A stretch of DNA of 64,000 nucleotides from Caulobacter sp. (GCA_017745235.1 JAGHZU010000001.1:1-64000), one strand, 5' to 3'; positions 18,255 to 27,895 are shown, counted from the stretch's first letter. Program-made: numbers and translations. Notes: generated from the sequence alone by a model not told the origin.

Positions 18255-20201
18255 ATGCCGATCCGCCGCCTGCCGCCCGAGACCGTCAACCGCATCGCCG
18301 CCGGCGAGGTGGTGGAACGGCCCGCCAGCGCCATCAAGGAGCTGGTCGACAATTCCATCGACGCCGGCGCCACCCGCATCGAGGTCGAGGCCCATGGCGG
18401 CGGCCTGACCCGCATCCTGGTGGCCGATGACGGCTGCGGCCTGTCTGCCGAGGAGCTGCCGGTGGCCATCGAGCGCCACGCCACCTCCAAGCTGGCCCCC
18501 GACGAGGACGGCCTGTGGGACCTCCTGCGCATCCACACCATGGGCTTCCGGGGCGAGGCCCTGCCCTCGATCGGCTCGGTGGCGCGGCTGTCGATCTCCT
18601 CGCGGGCCAAGGGCTCCAGGGACGCCTGGTCGATCCTGGTCGAGGGCGGCAGCGTGGGCGAGGTGGCCCCCGCCGCCTTCGCCGGCGACCACGGGGCGCG
18701 GATCGAAGTGCGCGACCTGTTCTACGCCACCCCCGCCCGCCTGAAGTTCATGAAGTCGGAACGCGCCGAGGCCCTGGCCATCACCGAGGAGCTGAAGCGC
18801 CAGGCCATGGCCCACGAATCGGTGGGCTTCAGCCTGGACATCGACGGCCGCCGCATCCTGCGCCTGCCGCCCGAGCATCCCGGTCCGCAGGGCCGGCTGG
18901 CGCGCCTGGCCGCGGTGCTGGGCCGCGACTTCCAGGACAACGCCATCGAGATCGACCAGACGCGCGACGGCGTGCGGCTGACAGGCTTCGCGGGCCTGCC
19001 CACCTACAACCGCGGCAACGCCGCCCACCAGTACCTGTTCGTCAACGGCCGCCCGGTGCGCGACCGGCTCCTCCAGGGGGCGCTGCGCGCGGCCTATGCC
19101 GACTTCCTCGCCCGCGACCGGCACCCCACCGCGGCCCTCTACGTGACGCTGGAGCCGACCGAGGTCGACATCAACGTCCACCCGGCCAAGGCCGAGGTGC
19201 GCTTCCGCGACCCCGCCCTGGTGCGCGGCCTAATCGTGGGGGCCCTGCGCCACGCCCTGGCCGGCGCCGGCCACCGCGCCTCCACCACCACCGCCGCCAG
19301 CGCGCTGGAGAGCATCCGCGCCCAGGCCATGGCCGCGCCGTCGTCGTTCGGAGGCGGCTATCCCGGCTACCAGCCCGGCCCTTCGCCCGCCGGCTTCTCG
19401 GCGTGGCGGGACGGCGGGTGGACGCCCCCGACCCAGCGGCCCCTATCCATGCAGACGGGGGACCTGCCGGGCCTGTCGGACGTCTCGGCCCGGCACGAGG
19501 CCGCGCCGGAACAGGCCTACGACACCGTCGGCGGCATGGCCCAGGCCGTGCGCGAGGCCGCGTTCGGAGGCGGTCCCGGAGCGTCCGCCTACGCCCCCGC
19601 CCCGGCGTTCGACCCCATCGACCACCCGCTGGGCGCGGCCCGGGCCCAGGTGCACGAGACCTACATCGTCTCCCAGACCCGCGACGGCGTGGTGATCGTC
19701 GACCAGCACGCCGCCCACGAGCGCCTGGTCTATGAGCGGATGAAGGGCGAGATGGCCGCCGGGGGCGTGGCCCGCCAGACCCTGCTGCTGCCCGAGGTGG
19801 TCGAGCTGGACCCCGCCGAGGCCGAGCGCGTGGTGGCTCGCGCCGAGGAGCTGGCGAGCCTGGGCCTGGTGCTCGAGAGCTTCGGCCCCGGCGCGGTGCT
19901 TGTGCGCGAGACCCCGGCCCTGCTGGGCAAGACCGACGCCGCCGGCCTGGTCCGCGACATCGCCGACGACCTGGCCGAGAACGGCCAGGCCCTGGCCCTG
20001 AAGGAGCGCCTCGAGGAGGTCTGCTCCACCATGGCCTGCCACGGCAGCGTCCGCGCCGGCCGCCGACTCAACGCCGTGGAGATGAACGCCCTGCTGCGCG
20101 AAATGGAGGCCACGCCCCACTCGGGACAGTGCAATCACGGCCGACCCACCTACGTGGAGTTGAAGCTGGCGGACATCGAGAAGCTGTTCGGACGGCGGTA
20201 A
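18255..20201 (+). CDS. mutL: DNA mismatch repair protein MutL
   Basis: Couples MutS mismatch recognition to strand removal. 648 residues. The GHKL ATPase domain is complete: [11 protein letters not shown] with Glu29 and Asn33, DDGCG near 58, GFRGEAL near 97. A Pro/Gly-rich linker follows (about 355-400). The C-terminal domain carries the endonuclease motif [12 protein letters not shown] starting at Asp483, plus CNHGRP and FGR at the end. MutL with this motif nicks DNA itself, as expected in bacteria without MutH and Dam. It is divergent from the TraB/GumN-like gene. Confidence 0.97.
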   Translation: MPIRRLPPETVNRIAAGEVVERPASAIKELVDNSIDAGATRIEVEAHGGGLTRILVADDGCGLSAEELPVAIERHATSKLAPDEDGLWDLLRIHTMGFRGEALPSIGSVARLSISSRAKGSRDAWSILVEGGSVGEVAPAAFAGDHGARIEVRDLFYATPARLKFMKSERAEALAITEELKRQAMAHESVGFSLDIDGRRILRLPPEHPGPQGRLARLAAVLGRDFQDNAIEIDQTRDGVRLTGFAGLPTYNRGNAAHQYLFVNGRPVRDRLLQGALRAAYADFLARDRHPTAALYVTLEPTEVDINVHPAKAEVRFRDPALVRGLIVGALRHALAGAGHRASTTTAASALESIRAQAMAAPSSFGGGYPGYQPGPSPAGFSAWRDGGWTPPTQRPLSMQTGDLPGLSDVSARHEAAPEQAYDTVGGMAQAVREAAFGGGPGASAYAPAPAFDPIDHPLGAARAQVHETYIVSQTRDGVVIVDQHAAHERLVYERMKGEMAAGGVARQTLLLPEVVELDPAEAERVVARAEELASLGLVLESFGPGAVLVRETPALLGKTDAAGLVRDIADDLAENGQALALKERLEEVCSTMACHGSVRAGRRLNAVEMNALLREMEATPHSGQCNHGRPTYVELKLADIEKLFGRR

Positions 20202-20299
20202 CCGGCTCCGGGGCCCGCCTTCACAGATTCGTAGCAGCAAAGCTAAACAGCCGTCATGCAGCCGTGTCAGCTACCCCGCCCATCAGCTCGGGGATGCTC

Positions 20300-22714
20300 A
20301 TGGCCTGGTTTTCGAAGTCCTGTCTGCTGGCGGCCGCCAGCCTGACCGTCATGGCCGCGCAGTCGGCCAGGGCCGCCGACGATACGGCGGCGGCAAGCGC
20401 GCCCTCGGCGGCGTCGGAGGTCGAGGCCGTGGTGGTCACCGGCACCCGCCAGATCGGGCGCACCCAGTTCACGACCCTGGCGCCGGTCGACGTGCTCTCG
20501 CGCGAGTCCATCCAGGCCTCGGCCGCGCCGTCCCTGGCGGCGAACCTGGCCCAGCAGATCCCGTCCTTCATCGTCCAGCGGCTGCCGACCTCGGACGGGC
20601 TGCAGTTCGTGCGGCCCGCCACCCTGCGCAACCTCTCGCCCGACCAGACCCTGGTGCTGATCAACGGCAAGCGCTTCCATCGCTCGGCGTTCCTGGGCGC
20701 GCGAGGGGCGCAGGGGCCGGACCTGGCCCAGATCCCCGATTTCGCCGTCGGCCGCATCGAGGTGCTGCGCGACGGGGCCTCGGCCCAGTACGGCTCGGAC
20801 GCCATCGCCGGCGTCATCAACATCATGCTGGACGACAAGCCGGGCTTCTCGGGCTTCGGCCAGGCCGGCCAGACCTACGAGGGCGACGGAACCACCTATC
20901 GTCTGGGCGCGCACGGCGGCGTCGAGATCGGCCAGGGCGGCCACCTGACCGGCACGGTGCAATGGTCCAAGGCCGACGCCACCTCGCGCAGCCGCCAGCG
21001 CCCCGACGCCATCGCCTTCCAGCAGTCCAGCGGCGTCACCGTCCCCAACCCGGTGCAGCGGTGGGGCGATCCGGACCTGAAGACCCTGCAGTTCGCGCTG
21101 GACGCCGCCCTGCCGCTGGGCGGGGCCGCCGAGGCCTACGCCTTCGGGACCTACAGCAAGACCGACGGGGTCAACGACATCAACTGGCGCAACCCCGCCG
21201 CCAACCCGGCGATCTACAAGCCGACGGCGGCCTTCCCGGGCTTCGACCTGAACAAGATCTATCCAGCCGGCTTCACGCCGCGCGAAGGGATCCACGGGCG
21301 TGACGGCCAGGCGGTGGCGGGCGTGCGCAATCGCACGGGCGAGACCTTCACCTGGGATCTCAGCGCCTCCTACGGCGAGAACGCCAGCCGCTTCTTCCTC
21401 GACAATTCGATCAACGCCTCGCTGGGTCCCGACAGCCCCTTCAGCTTCAACCTGGGCCGCCTGGTCCAGCGCGAGACGAACCTGAACGCCGACGCCGTCT
21501 GGCGCGTGCCGGTGGCGGGACTGGCCACGCCGCTGAACGTCGCGTTCGGCGCGGAAACCCGCGAGGAGACCTATCGCATCGAGGCCGGCGATCCTGCGTC
21601 CTACGCGGTGGGCCCGGGCGCGGCCTTCGGCCTGGCCCCCAACTCCAACGGCTTCCCGGGCTTCTCGCCCCAGCAGGCCGGATCGTGGAGCGAACGCAGC
21701 TATGCCGGCTATCTCGACGTGGCCGCGGAGCTTACCGATCGCCTGAGCCTGGACGGCGCGGCGCGCTACGAGCACTTCGACGACTTCGGCTCGACCTGGA
21801 ACGGCAAGATCGCCGGCCGCTACGAGTTCACCCCGAACGTGGCCCTGCGCGCCTCCTTCAACACCGGCTTCCGCGCGCCCACGCCCGCCCAGCTGAACAG
21901 CACCAGCACCTCGCAGGGCCTGGACACCGTCACCCTGCAACTGTTCACCTCGGGCCGGCTGTCGCCGCTGAACCCGGTTGCGGCCTTCCTGGGCGCCAAG
22001 CCGCTGAAGCCCGAAAAGTCGCAGACCTTCGCGGGCGGCTTGGTGTGGCGCACCGAGATGGGCCTGTCGGGCTCGGTCGACGCCTACCAGATCGAGGTCA
22101 ACGACCGCTTCTCCACCTCGCCGACCGTCACGGTGACGCCGGCCATCCGGGCCCAGCTGGCCGCCCTGGGCCTGCCTGGCGCCTCGTCCTTCACCTCGAT
22201 CAGCTGGTTCACCAACGACTTCGACACCCGCACGCGCGGCGTGGACGTGGTGGTCAATTACGACCGCGCGCTGGGTCCGGGCCGCCTGGGGCTGATGGGC
22301 GCCTACAACTACAATGAGACCAAGGTGACCTCGGGCTCGCTCACCGCCAGCCAAAGCCAGCGGCGCACCTTCGAGGAGTCGCGGCCGGCCAACAACCTGA
22401 CCGGCTCGGCGACCTATTCGGTCGGCAAGCTGCAGGTCCTGGGCCGCGTGCGCTATTACGGCAAGTGGACCGACTCGACGGGCAATTCGACCGGCGACAT
22501 CTTCCAGGAGTTCGGGGCGATCACCTTCGTGGACGTCAGCGCCACCTGGAAGGCCACCGACAGGGTGTCGCTGCGCGTCGGCACCGAGAACGTTTTCGAC
22601 ACCCATCCCGACGAAGCCATGTTCCAGGCCAGCCGCGGGCTCGTCTATTCGCGCAACTCGCCGTACGACACCAATGGCGGCCAGTACTACGCACGGGTCG
22701 ACGTCAGGTTCTAA
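20300..22714 (+). CDS. TonB-dependent outer-membrane receptor
   Basis: Energised importer for a scarce nutrient. About 804 residues: signal peptide MAWFSKSCLLAAASLTV..., a plug domain starting near VVVTGTRQIGR, the plug core RIEVLRDGASAQYGSDAIAG (about 150-170), a 22-strand barrel and a C-terminal Phe (RVDVRF). ATG 20300 is preferred over 20294 because GGGG lies at proper distance; the frame from 20129 is unlikely. No TonB box can be assigned firmly. The next gene, a Tat-exported PLP enzyme, starts 9 nt after the stop, so both products probably act on the same imported molecule. Confidence 0.93.
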   Translation: MAWFSKSCLLAAASLTVMAAQSARAADDTAAASAPSAASEVEAVVVTGTRQIGRTQFTTLAPVDVLSRESIQASAAPSLAANLAQQIPSFIVQRLPTSDGLQFVRPATLRNLSPDQTLVLINGKRFHRSAFLGARGAQGPDLAQIPDFAVGRIEVLRDGASAQYGSDAIAGVINIMLDDKPGFSGFGQAGQTYEGDGTTYRLGAHGGVEIGQGGHLTGTVQWSKADATSRSRQRPDAIAFQQSSGVTVPNPVQRWGDPDLKTLQFALDAALPLGGAAEAYAFGTYSKTDGVNDINWRNPAANPAIYKPTAAFPGFDLNKIYPAGFTPREGIHGRDGQAVAGVRNRTGETFTWDLSASYGENASRFFLDNSINASLGPDSPFSFNLGRLVQRETNLNADAVWRVPVAGLATPLNVAFGAETREETYRIEAGDPASYAVGPGAAFGLAPNSNGFPGFSPQQAGSWSERSYAGYLDVAAELTDRLSLDGAARYEHFDDFGSTWNGKIAGRYEFTPNVALRASFNTGFRAPTPAQLNSTSTSQGLDTVTLQLFTSGRLSPLNPVAAFLGAKPLKPEKSQTFAGGLVWRTEMGLSGSVDAYQIEVNDRFSTSPTVTVTPAIRAQLAALGLPGASSFTSISWFTNDFDTRTRGVDVVVNYDRALGPGRLGLMGAYNYNETKVTSGSLTASQSQRRTFEESRPANNLTGSATYSVGKLQVLGRVRYYGKWTDSTGNSTGDIFQEFGAITFVDVSATWKATDRVSLRVGTENVFDTHPDEAMFQASRGLVYSRNSPYDTNGGQYYARVDVRF

Positions 22715-22723
22715 GGGGGTCCC

Positions 22724-24001
22724 ATGGTCGAGCTCTCGCGCCGCAGCCTACTCGCCGTCGCCACGGCCAGTCCCGGCCTGGCCAGTCCCGGCATGGCCGC
22801 CGCCGCGCCCGGGACGGGTCCGGGAGCCGGCCGGGGTCCGCGGGACGAGGCCTACTGGGCTGGGGTCGCGGCGCTCTATGATCCGCCGCCGGCCGGCGTG
22901 ATCCAGCTGGAGAACGGCAACTTCGGAGCCATGGCCCGCTCGGTGCGCGTGGCCTACGAGGCCTATACCGACCGGGTGAACCGCGAGACCACGCTCTATA
23001 CGCGCGGGTCCATCGGCCAGGACCTGAAGGCGGTGCGGGCCAAGGTCGCCGACCTGCTGGGCGTGGGCGTCGACGAGATCGCCTTCACCCGGGGCGGCAC
23101 GGAGTCGATGCAGACCCTGATCGGCGGCTACAACCGGCTCAAGCCCGGCGACGGGGTGCTGTACGCCGACCTGGACTACGACAGCATGCAGGCCTCGATG
23201 GAGTCGCTGGCCCGGCTGCGGGGCGTGCGGGTCCACCGCATCGACCTGCCCGAGCCCGCCACGCGCGAGGCCCTGGTGGCGGCCTATGACGCGGCGCTGG
23301 CCCAGCGGCCGGACGTGCGGCTGGTGCTGCTGACCCAGCTCAGCCATCGCACGGGCCTGGTGGTTCCCGTCGCCGAGATCGTGGCGTCGGCCCGGGCGCG
23401 CGGCGTCGACGTGCTGCTGGATTCCGGCCACGCGCTGGGCCAGACAGACTTCTCGCTGCCGGCGATGGGCGTGGAGTTCGCCGGCCTGAACCTGCACAAG
23501 TGGATCGGCGCGCCGCTGGGGGTGGGTGTCGTCTACATCCGCCGCGAGCGGATCGCCGACATCGATCCCTCGCCCCTGGAGCGTCCGTCGGACCGCATCG
23601 ACGCGCGGGTGCACACCGGCACCGTCAATTTCGCCGCCCTCCTGGCGGCCTCGGACGCCATCGACCTGCACCGCACGATCGGCGTGACCGCCAAGGCCGC
23701 GCGCCTGCGCTACCTGCGCGACCGCTGGGTGGAGCAGGTGCGGTCGCTGCCCGGGGTCCAGGTGCTGACGCCGGACGATCCGGCCCTGCACGCCGGCATC
23801 ACCTCGTTCCGCCTGGCGGGGCGGACCAGCCTGGCCGACAATGTCGAGCTGCGGAAGGACCTCCTGGCGAAGGACCGGATCTTCACGGTCGAGCGCGACG
23901 GCCCGGCCAAGGGCGCCTGCGTGCGGGTGACCCCCAGCTTCTGGAACACGCCCGCGCACATGGACAGCCTGGCGGCGGCCATCCGCAAGCGGACGGTTTA
24001 G
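22724..24001 (+). CDS. Tat-exported PLP enzyme, class V aminotransferase fold (PvdN-like)
   Basis: 425 residues. The N-terminus SRRSLLAVA (5-13) with an Ala/Gly-rich stretch after it looks like a twin-arginine signal, so the folded enzyme would be periplasmic. PLP-site residues are present: Lys259 in LNLHKWIGAPLG for the Schiff base, Asp233 and His236 in LLDSGHALG, and TRGGTESMQ near 126. The family includes isopenicillin N epimerase, cysteine desulfurases and PvdN, a Tat-exported periplasmic enzyme that modifies the pyoverdine side chain in Pseudomonas. It is 9 nt downstream of a TonB-dependent receptor with a strong GGGGG ribosome-binding site. Substrate unknown. Confidence 0.88.
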   Translation: MVELSRRSLLAVATASPGLASPGMAAAAPGTGPGAGRGPRDEAYWAGVAALYDPPPAGVIQLENGNFGAMARSVRVAYEAYTDRVNRETTLYTRGSIGQDLKAVRAKVADLLGVGVDEIAFTRGGTESMQTLIGGYNRLKPGDGVLYADLDYDSMQASMESLARLRGVRVHRIDLPEPATREALVAAYDAALAQRPDVRLVLLTQLSHRTGLVVPVAEIVASARARGVDVLLDSGHALGQTDFSLPAMGVEFAGLNLHKWIGAPLGVGVVYIRRERIADIDPSPLERPSDRIDARVHTGTVNFAALLAASDAIDLHRTIGVTAKAARLRYLRDRWVEQVRSLPGVQVLTPDDPALHAGITSFRLAGRTSLADNVELRKDLLAKDRIFTVERDGPAKGACVRVTPSFWNTPAHMDSLAAAIRKRTV

Positions 24002-24008
24002 GCCCGCC

Positions 24009-24494
24009 TCAGGCCGCCGCCTCCAGGTAGTCGGTGATCGAGTCCCGGCTGGGCGTGAGGCCCCGCAGCTGCAGCAGGGCGCCGGCGTTACCCCGGTGAT
24101 AGGCGCCGTGCAGGCAGACATGCTGGACGATCTCGCCGCGCTTCAGGCGGGCGGGCTTGCCGCTGGTGAAGACGAAGTCGACCGGCTGATCGAAGGCCCG
24201 GGGCGGCAGGGCGGTGACGTGCTCGGCGTACCAGTCGTCGACCTCGGCCATGTCCCGCGCCAGGGTCTCGAACGTGGGCAGGACCTCGGAGCGGGCGGCC
24301 CGGTAGGCGTGGGGGCGGCCCAGCAGGTGGGCCTGGAAGATGCGGTCCACGGCGTGGATGTGGTCCAGCACCCGCAGCATCAGGCCGGCCTCGGCCTCGC
24401 CCAGCCTGGCGAGGTCGCGGTCCAGCGTGTCGCACAGGCCGCGGTCGGCCCAGCGCTTGACCTCGATCATCTGGACATAGGGCAGGCGGTTCAT
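24009..24494 (-). CDS. DinB-family protein
   Basis: 161 residues forming a DinB/YfiT-type four-helix bundle. Probable metal-binding His residues are seen in HIHAVDRIFQAH (about 53-64) and in CLHGAYHRGNAG near the C-terminus, the positions typical of the family. DinB proteins are often thiol-transferases that use small thiols; activity here is unproven. ATG 24494 is preferred to 24503 because GAAAGG is at 9 nt. It is divergent from a TetR gene with a palindrome in between, so the regulator may control it. Confidence 0.88.
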   Translation of the reverse strand: MNRLPYVQMIEVKRWADRGLCDTLDRDLARLGEAEAGLMLRVLDHIHAVDRIFQAHLLGRPHAYRAARSEVLPTFETLARDMAEVDDWYAEHVTALPPRAFDQPVDFVFTSGKPARLKRGEIVQHVCLHGAYHRGNAGALLQLRGLTPSRDSITDYLEAAA

Positions 24495-24546
24495 CTGGCG
24501 CATCCTTTCAATCCATTGATTTCCCTGAATTCCAAGGCCAGAATAT

Positions 24547-24558
24547 GAGCGATCGCTC
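24547..24558. promoter_or_regulatory. Palindrome between dinB-like and tetR genes
   Basis: GAGCGATCGCTC, a perfect 12-base palindrome, lies 52 nt upstream of the DinB start and about 33 nt upstream of the proposed TetR start. This is a classic position for an autoregulating TetR-family repressor to control both genes. Confidence 0.55.
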
Positions 24559-24590
24559 GTGTTCCATACTCGCATTGGGAGCGCCCTTCC

Positions 24591-25220
24591 CTGGCCCGCA
24601 AGCCGCCCATCACGCCCCGCAAGACCGCCTCCCAGGCGCGGTCGCGCGCGACGGTCGACGCCCTGGTCGAGGCCACCGCTCGCATTCTGGTGCGCGACGG
24701 CTTCGACCGCGCCAGCACCAACCGCATCGCCGCCCAGGCCGGGGTCAGCATCGGCTCGCTGTACCAGTACTTCCCCAGCAAGGAGGCGCTGGTGATGGCC
24801 GTGGCCGAGCGCCACAACCGCGACCTGATGAACATCGTGCGCCGCGCCCTGGCGGAGGTGGCCGCCGCGCCGGTCAGGACCGGCGTGCGCACCCTGGTGG
24901 CCGCCGCGATCACGGCCCACGCCCATGACCCGGCCCTGCACCGGGTGCTCTCGGAACAGACCCCGCGCACCGGCCCCCTGGCGGGACTGGAGCCGTTCAA
25001 CCGCGAGGCCCACGCCCTGCTGCGGGCCTATCTGGAGGACCACCGCGACGAGCTGCGCGCCACCGACCTGGACCTGGCCGCCTTCGTCTGCATGACCTCG
25101 ATCGAGGCCCTGACCCACACCGCGGTGCTGTACCGCCCCGACGTGCTGGAAGGCCCCGCGCGCGAGCCCCTGGCGGACGAGGCCACGCAGCTGGTGCTGG
25201 GATATCTGCTGCCGTCGTAG
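24591..25220 (+). CDS. TetR-family transcriptional regulator
   Basis: Helix-turn-helix domain near residues 30-60 (NRIAAQAGVSIGSLYQYFPSK), followed by an all-helical ligand domain. The frame is open from a TGA at 24546, but it holds no ATG, GTG or TTG before the helix-turn-helix. The first plausible initiator is CTG at 24591 (giving MARKPPITPRKTASQ, typical TetR N-terminus, about 209 residues). GTG 24690 would cut the DNA-binding domain. Either a rare CTG start is used or there is a sequence error upstream. Divergent from the DinB gene. Confidence 0.85.
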   Translation: MARKPPITPRKTASQARSRATVDALVEATARILVRDGFDRASTNRIAAQAGVSIGSLYQYFPSKEALVMAVAERHNRDLMNIVRRALAEVAAAPVRTGVRTLVAAAITAHAHDPALHRVLSEQTPRTGPLAGLEPFNREAHALLRAYLEDHRDELRATDLDLAAFVCMTSIEALTHTAVLYRPDVLEGPAREPLADEATQLVLGYLLPS

Positions 25221-25317
25221 CAGAGCGCCCCTCGCCGCCGCCAGAACTCGCTGCTGCCAGAAACCGACACGCCCCCCGCTACGTTGGACTCCGAACCCCT
25301 TTCGCCGGAGCTCCCCC

Positions 25318-25734
25318 ATGCAACTGCATCGCGGCCGACTGATCGACCACATCCACCTGCGCGCCCGCGACCTGGAGGCGACCAAGCGCTTCTACAAGGC
25401 CGTGCTGGCGGTGATCGGCGCGCCCGTGGTCGAGGGCCAGCATCCCGACGGCGGCGGCTATTTCTACGCCGACGAGCTGTGGGTCGACGAGGGCGAGCCG
25501 CGCACCCACGTCCACCTGGCGTTCCAGGCGCCGGACGAGGAGACGGTGCGCCGCTTCCACGCCGCCGCCCTGGCGGCCGGCGGCCGCGACAACGGCGCGC
25601 CGGGCCTGCGCCCCTACCATCCCGGCTACTACGCCGCCTTCGCCTACGACCCCGACGGCAACAACATCGAGGCGGTGTTCCACGGTCCCGCCCACCGCTC
25701 GGCCGACAGCGTGGTGCTGACCTGGGAGGAATAG
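25318..25734 (+). CDS. VOC-family protein, second copy
   Basis: 138 residues, single vicinal-oxygen-chelate domain. Metal-type ligands: His12 in LIDHIHLRARD, His61 in THVHLAF, and Glu in DGNNIEAVFHG near the C-terminus. It shares the block LRPYHPGYYAAFAYDPDGNN with the protein at 1448 and is clearly its paralogue. It has an upstream GGAG and lies 97 nt after the TetR gene. Likely a lyase, isomerase or binding protein; substrate unknown. Confidence 0.88.
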   Translation: MQLHRGRLIDHIHLRARDLEATKRFYKAVLAVIGAPVVEGQHPDGGGYFYADELWVDEGEPRTHVHLAFQAPDEETVRRFHAAALAAGGRDNGAPGLRPYHPGYYAAFAYDPDGNNIEAVFHGPAHRSADSVVLTWEE

Positions 25735-25776
25735 GCGCCAGGTGACAGCCGAGGGGCGCGGGCCTACCACTGACGC

Positions 25777-26190
25777 ATGAGCAAGCTTCCGATCACCGGC
25801 GGGTGCCTGTGCGGCGCCCTGCGCTACGAGGCCTCGGCTCCGCCCGGCTTCGCCGGCTACTGCTGCTGCGTGGACTGCCGCAAGGCCTCGGGCTCGGGCT
25901 TCATCCCGTTCATGGGCTTCCCCGCCGCCGTGATGCGGTTCAGCGGTGAAGCCCGGCAGGTGCGCAGCCGGGCGTATCGGGGAACCGAGGCCGTGCGCAA
26001 CGTCTGCCCCTCATGCGGCGGGCTGGTGTTCGGCGGCGAGGTCGGGATCGACACCTCGCACACCCTCTACGCCGGCTCGCTGGACGACCCGTCGTGGTTT
26101 CAGCCCAGCATGGTGCTGTTCGAGCGCGACCGACCGGCGTGGGTGGCCCTGCCCGAGGGGTTGCAGGTGTTCGAGACGATGCCGGAGTAG
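25777..26190 (+). CDS. GFA/CENP-V-fold zinc protein
   Basis: 137 residues. Zinc-binding Cys pattern of the glutathione-dependent formaldehyde-activating family: GGCLCGALRYE (8-18), YCCCVDCRKASGS (28-40) and VCPSCGGLVF (74-83). Most members are not proven formaldehyde enzymes. It follows the VOC gene by 42 nt; the two may share a transcript. Downstream it is convergent with pseI across a G+C palindrome. Confidence 0.92.
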   Translation: MSKLPITGGCLCGALRYEASAPPGFAGYCCCVDCRKASGSGFIPFMGFPAAVMRFSGEARQVRSRAYRGTEAVRNVCPSCGGLVFGGEVGIDTSHTLYAGSLDDPSWFQPSMVLFERDRPAWVALPEGLQVFETMPE

Positions 26191-26235
26191 GATCCCGGTC
26201 GGACGCCAGCGGTCATAGCCCTGCATTTGCCTCTG

Positions 26236-26251
26236 GGCGCCGGCCGGCGCC
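26236..26251. repeat. Palindrome in the convergent space before pseI
   Basis: GGCGCCGGCCGGCGCC, a perfect 16-base palindrome between two convergent genes. It may act as a transcript end or simply reflect high G+C; no U-run follows. Confidence 0.4.
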
Positions 26252-26304
26252 ACGCGCTTGCGAATGATGACGATTGGGGGCCGACTTCGCTCGACCGGAG
26301 AGGA

Positions 26305-27357
26305 TCACCCCACCATGTCCCACGCCAGCGGCTCGCCGCGCGTCAGGGCGCGGGCGGCGGGGCGGCCCAGGACGGCCTCGTAGTCGGCGGGGGGCAGGCC
26401 GTTGCCGGGGCGGACCGAGCGGACGTTGGCCCGGGTCAGGGGCTCGCCGGCGGCGACGTCGGCGGTGACGTAGAGCGAGCGGCGGAACAGGATGTTGCCG
26501 CGCTCGGACCCCAGCAGGTCGTAATTGACCCCGCCGAGGGCCGCCCAGGCGTTGCGGGTGTCGTCGCAGAGGGCCTTGAACTCGGCCGGCTCCAGGCTGA
26601 AGGCGGCGTCCGGCCCGCCGTCGGCGCGGGCCAGGGTGAAGTGCTTCTCCACCGCGCAGGCGCCCAGCGACACCGCCGCCACCGAGGCGGCCGTGCCGGG
26701 CGTGTGGTCCGAAAGGCCGATCGGGCAGCCGAAGCGCTGGCCCATGTCGATCACGGTGCGGACGTTGGCGTCGTGGAAGCTGGCCGGATAGCTGGACACG
26801 CAGTGCAGCAGCAGCACCCCGGCGGCCCCGGCGTCCAGGGCCGTGTCGCGGGCGGTCTGGATCTCGGCGATGTTGGCCATGCCGGTCGAGATGATCAGCG
26901 GCTTGCCCTGGCGGGCGGCGTACCGGATCAGCGGCAGGTCGACGGCCTCGAACGAGGCGATCTTGTAGGCCGGGGCGTCCAGCCCGGCCAGCAGGTCGAC
27001 GGCGGTCTCGTCGAACGGGCTCGAGAAGATCGTCACCCCCCGCGCGCGGGCCCGCTCGAAGATGGCCGCGTGCCACTCGTAGGGGGTCTGGGCCTCCTGG
27101 TAGAGCTCGTGCAGCGTGCGGCCGTCCCACAGGCCGCCGTGGATCCGGAACTCCGGCCGGTCGACGTCCAGGGTGATGGTGTCGGCGGTGTAGGTCTGGA
27201 TCTTGATGGCGTCGGCGCCGGTGTCGGCGGCCGCGTCGACCATTTGCAGGGCCCGCTCCAGGCTGCCGTTGTGGTTCCCCGACAGCTCGCAGATCACGTA
27301 GGGCGGATGGTCGGCGCCGATCCGGCGGCCGGCGATCTCGATATAAGGGGCGGTCAT
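26305..27357 (-). CDS. pseI: Pseudaminic acid synthase (NeuB/PseI family)
   Basis: Condenses 2,4-diacetamido-2,4,6-trideoxy-altrose with phosphoenolpyruvate to pseudaminic acid. 350 residues: TIM-barrel synthase domain with YVICELSGNHNG (20-31), FSSPFDE near 112, LHCVSSYPAS near 185 and LSDHTPG near 220, then a C-terminal SAF (antifreeze-like) domain from about 290. The ELSGNHNGS start is characteristic of PseI rather than sialic acid synthases. pseG and a pseF-like gene lie about 2.6 kb away on the same strand, with three unrelated genes between. In Caulobacter this pathway feeds flagellin glycosylation. Confidence 0.9.
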   Translation of the reverse strand: MTAPYIEIAGRRIGADHPPYVICELSGNHNGSLERALQMVDAAADTGADAIKIQTYTADTITLDVDRPEFRIHGGLWDGRTLHELYQEAQTPYEWHAAIFERARARGVTIFSSPFDETAVDLLAGLDAPAYKIASFEAVDLPLIRYAARQGKPLIISTGMANIAEIQTARDTALDAGAAGVLLLHCVSSYPASFHDANVRTVIDMGQRFGCPIGLSDHTPGTAASVAAVSLGACAVEKHFTLARADGGPDAAFSLEPAEFKALCDDTRNAWAALGGVNYDLLGSERGNILFRRSLYVTADVAAGEPLTRANVRSVRPGNGLPPADYEAVLGRPAARALTRGEPLAWDMVG

Positions 27358-27574
27358 GGCGGGTTGCTCTGTACGCTTTGTCCGGAGATTAACCCTGAAA
27401 TCGTGGACGAGGCGTCAACTCGGAGGGCTTCCGAGGAGGAGCCGATCCGGGAAGCGCTTGCTGCCCGATAATCTAACCGGTCACCTCACAATAACCTTCC
27501 ACCCTGGCGCGAACTTTGGCCTATCCTTGGGTCGCGGAATCGGCGCGAACTGGTTCCAGATGGGGAACGCCACC

Positions 27575-27895
27575 ATGAAACCGCTTTGGACCGCCGGCGC
27601 TGCGCTAGCTCTTTCGCTCGCCTGGACCGCGCCGGCCCTCGCCTACAGCGAGTGCAGCGGAACGGTCGGCAGGCTCTATGTCGACAATGCGGGCTATATT
27701 TGGGTCAACGTCGCCCTGGCCGGCGGCGGCGAGGGATCGGTCGAGATCGTGGCCACCAATCCCAACAAGCTCACCTACTATTCGGCCTTGCTGACGGCCA
27801 AGGCCAGCGCGAAGCAGGTGACCTTCCGTTTCACCAAGGACACCTCCACCTGCACGGCGGTGAACTCGGACCTCATGGCCCTTTGGCTCGACTGA
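27575..27895 (+). CDS. Small secreted hypothetical protein
   Basis: 106 residues with a clear signal peptide (MKPLWTAGAALALSLAWTAP..., cleaved near ALA-Y). The mature part of about 80 residues is beta-rich and has two Cys, near 28 and 94, that could form a disulfide. No family recognised. It lies alone between pseI (divergent) and trxB. The preceding 217 bases hold no other gene. ATG 27575 is chosen because the signal peptide starts there. Confidence 0.7.
   Translation: MKPLWTAGAALALSLAWTAPALAYSECSGTVGRLYVDNAGYIWVNVALAGGGEGSVEIVATNPNKLTYYSALLTAKASAKQVTFRFTKDTSTCTAVNSDLMALWLD

Noticed and set aside
20129..20299. Upstream extension of the TonB receptor frame
   Set aside because: The extra residues have no signal-peptide character; the signal starts at the ATG at 20300.
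25318..26190. Formaldehyde or methylglyoxal detoxification operon (VOC plus GFA)
   Set aside because: Both families are functionally broad and no glutathione enzyme or dehydrogenase partner is present; proximity alone is not enough.
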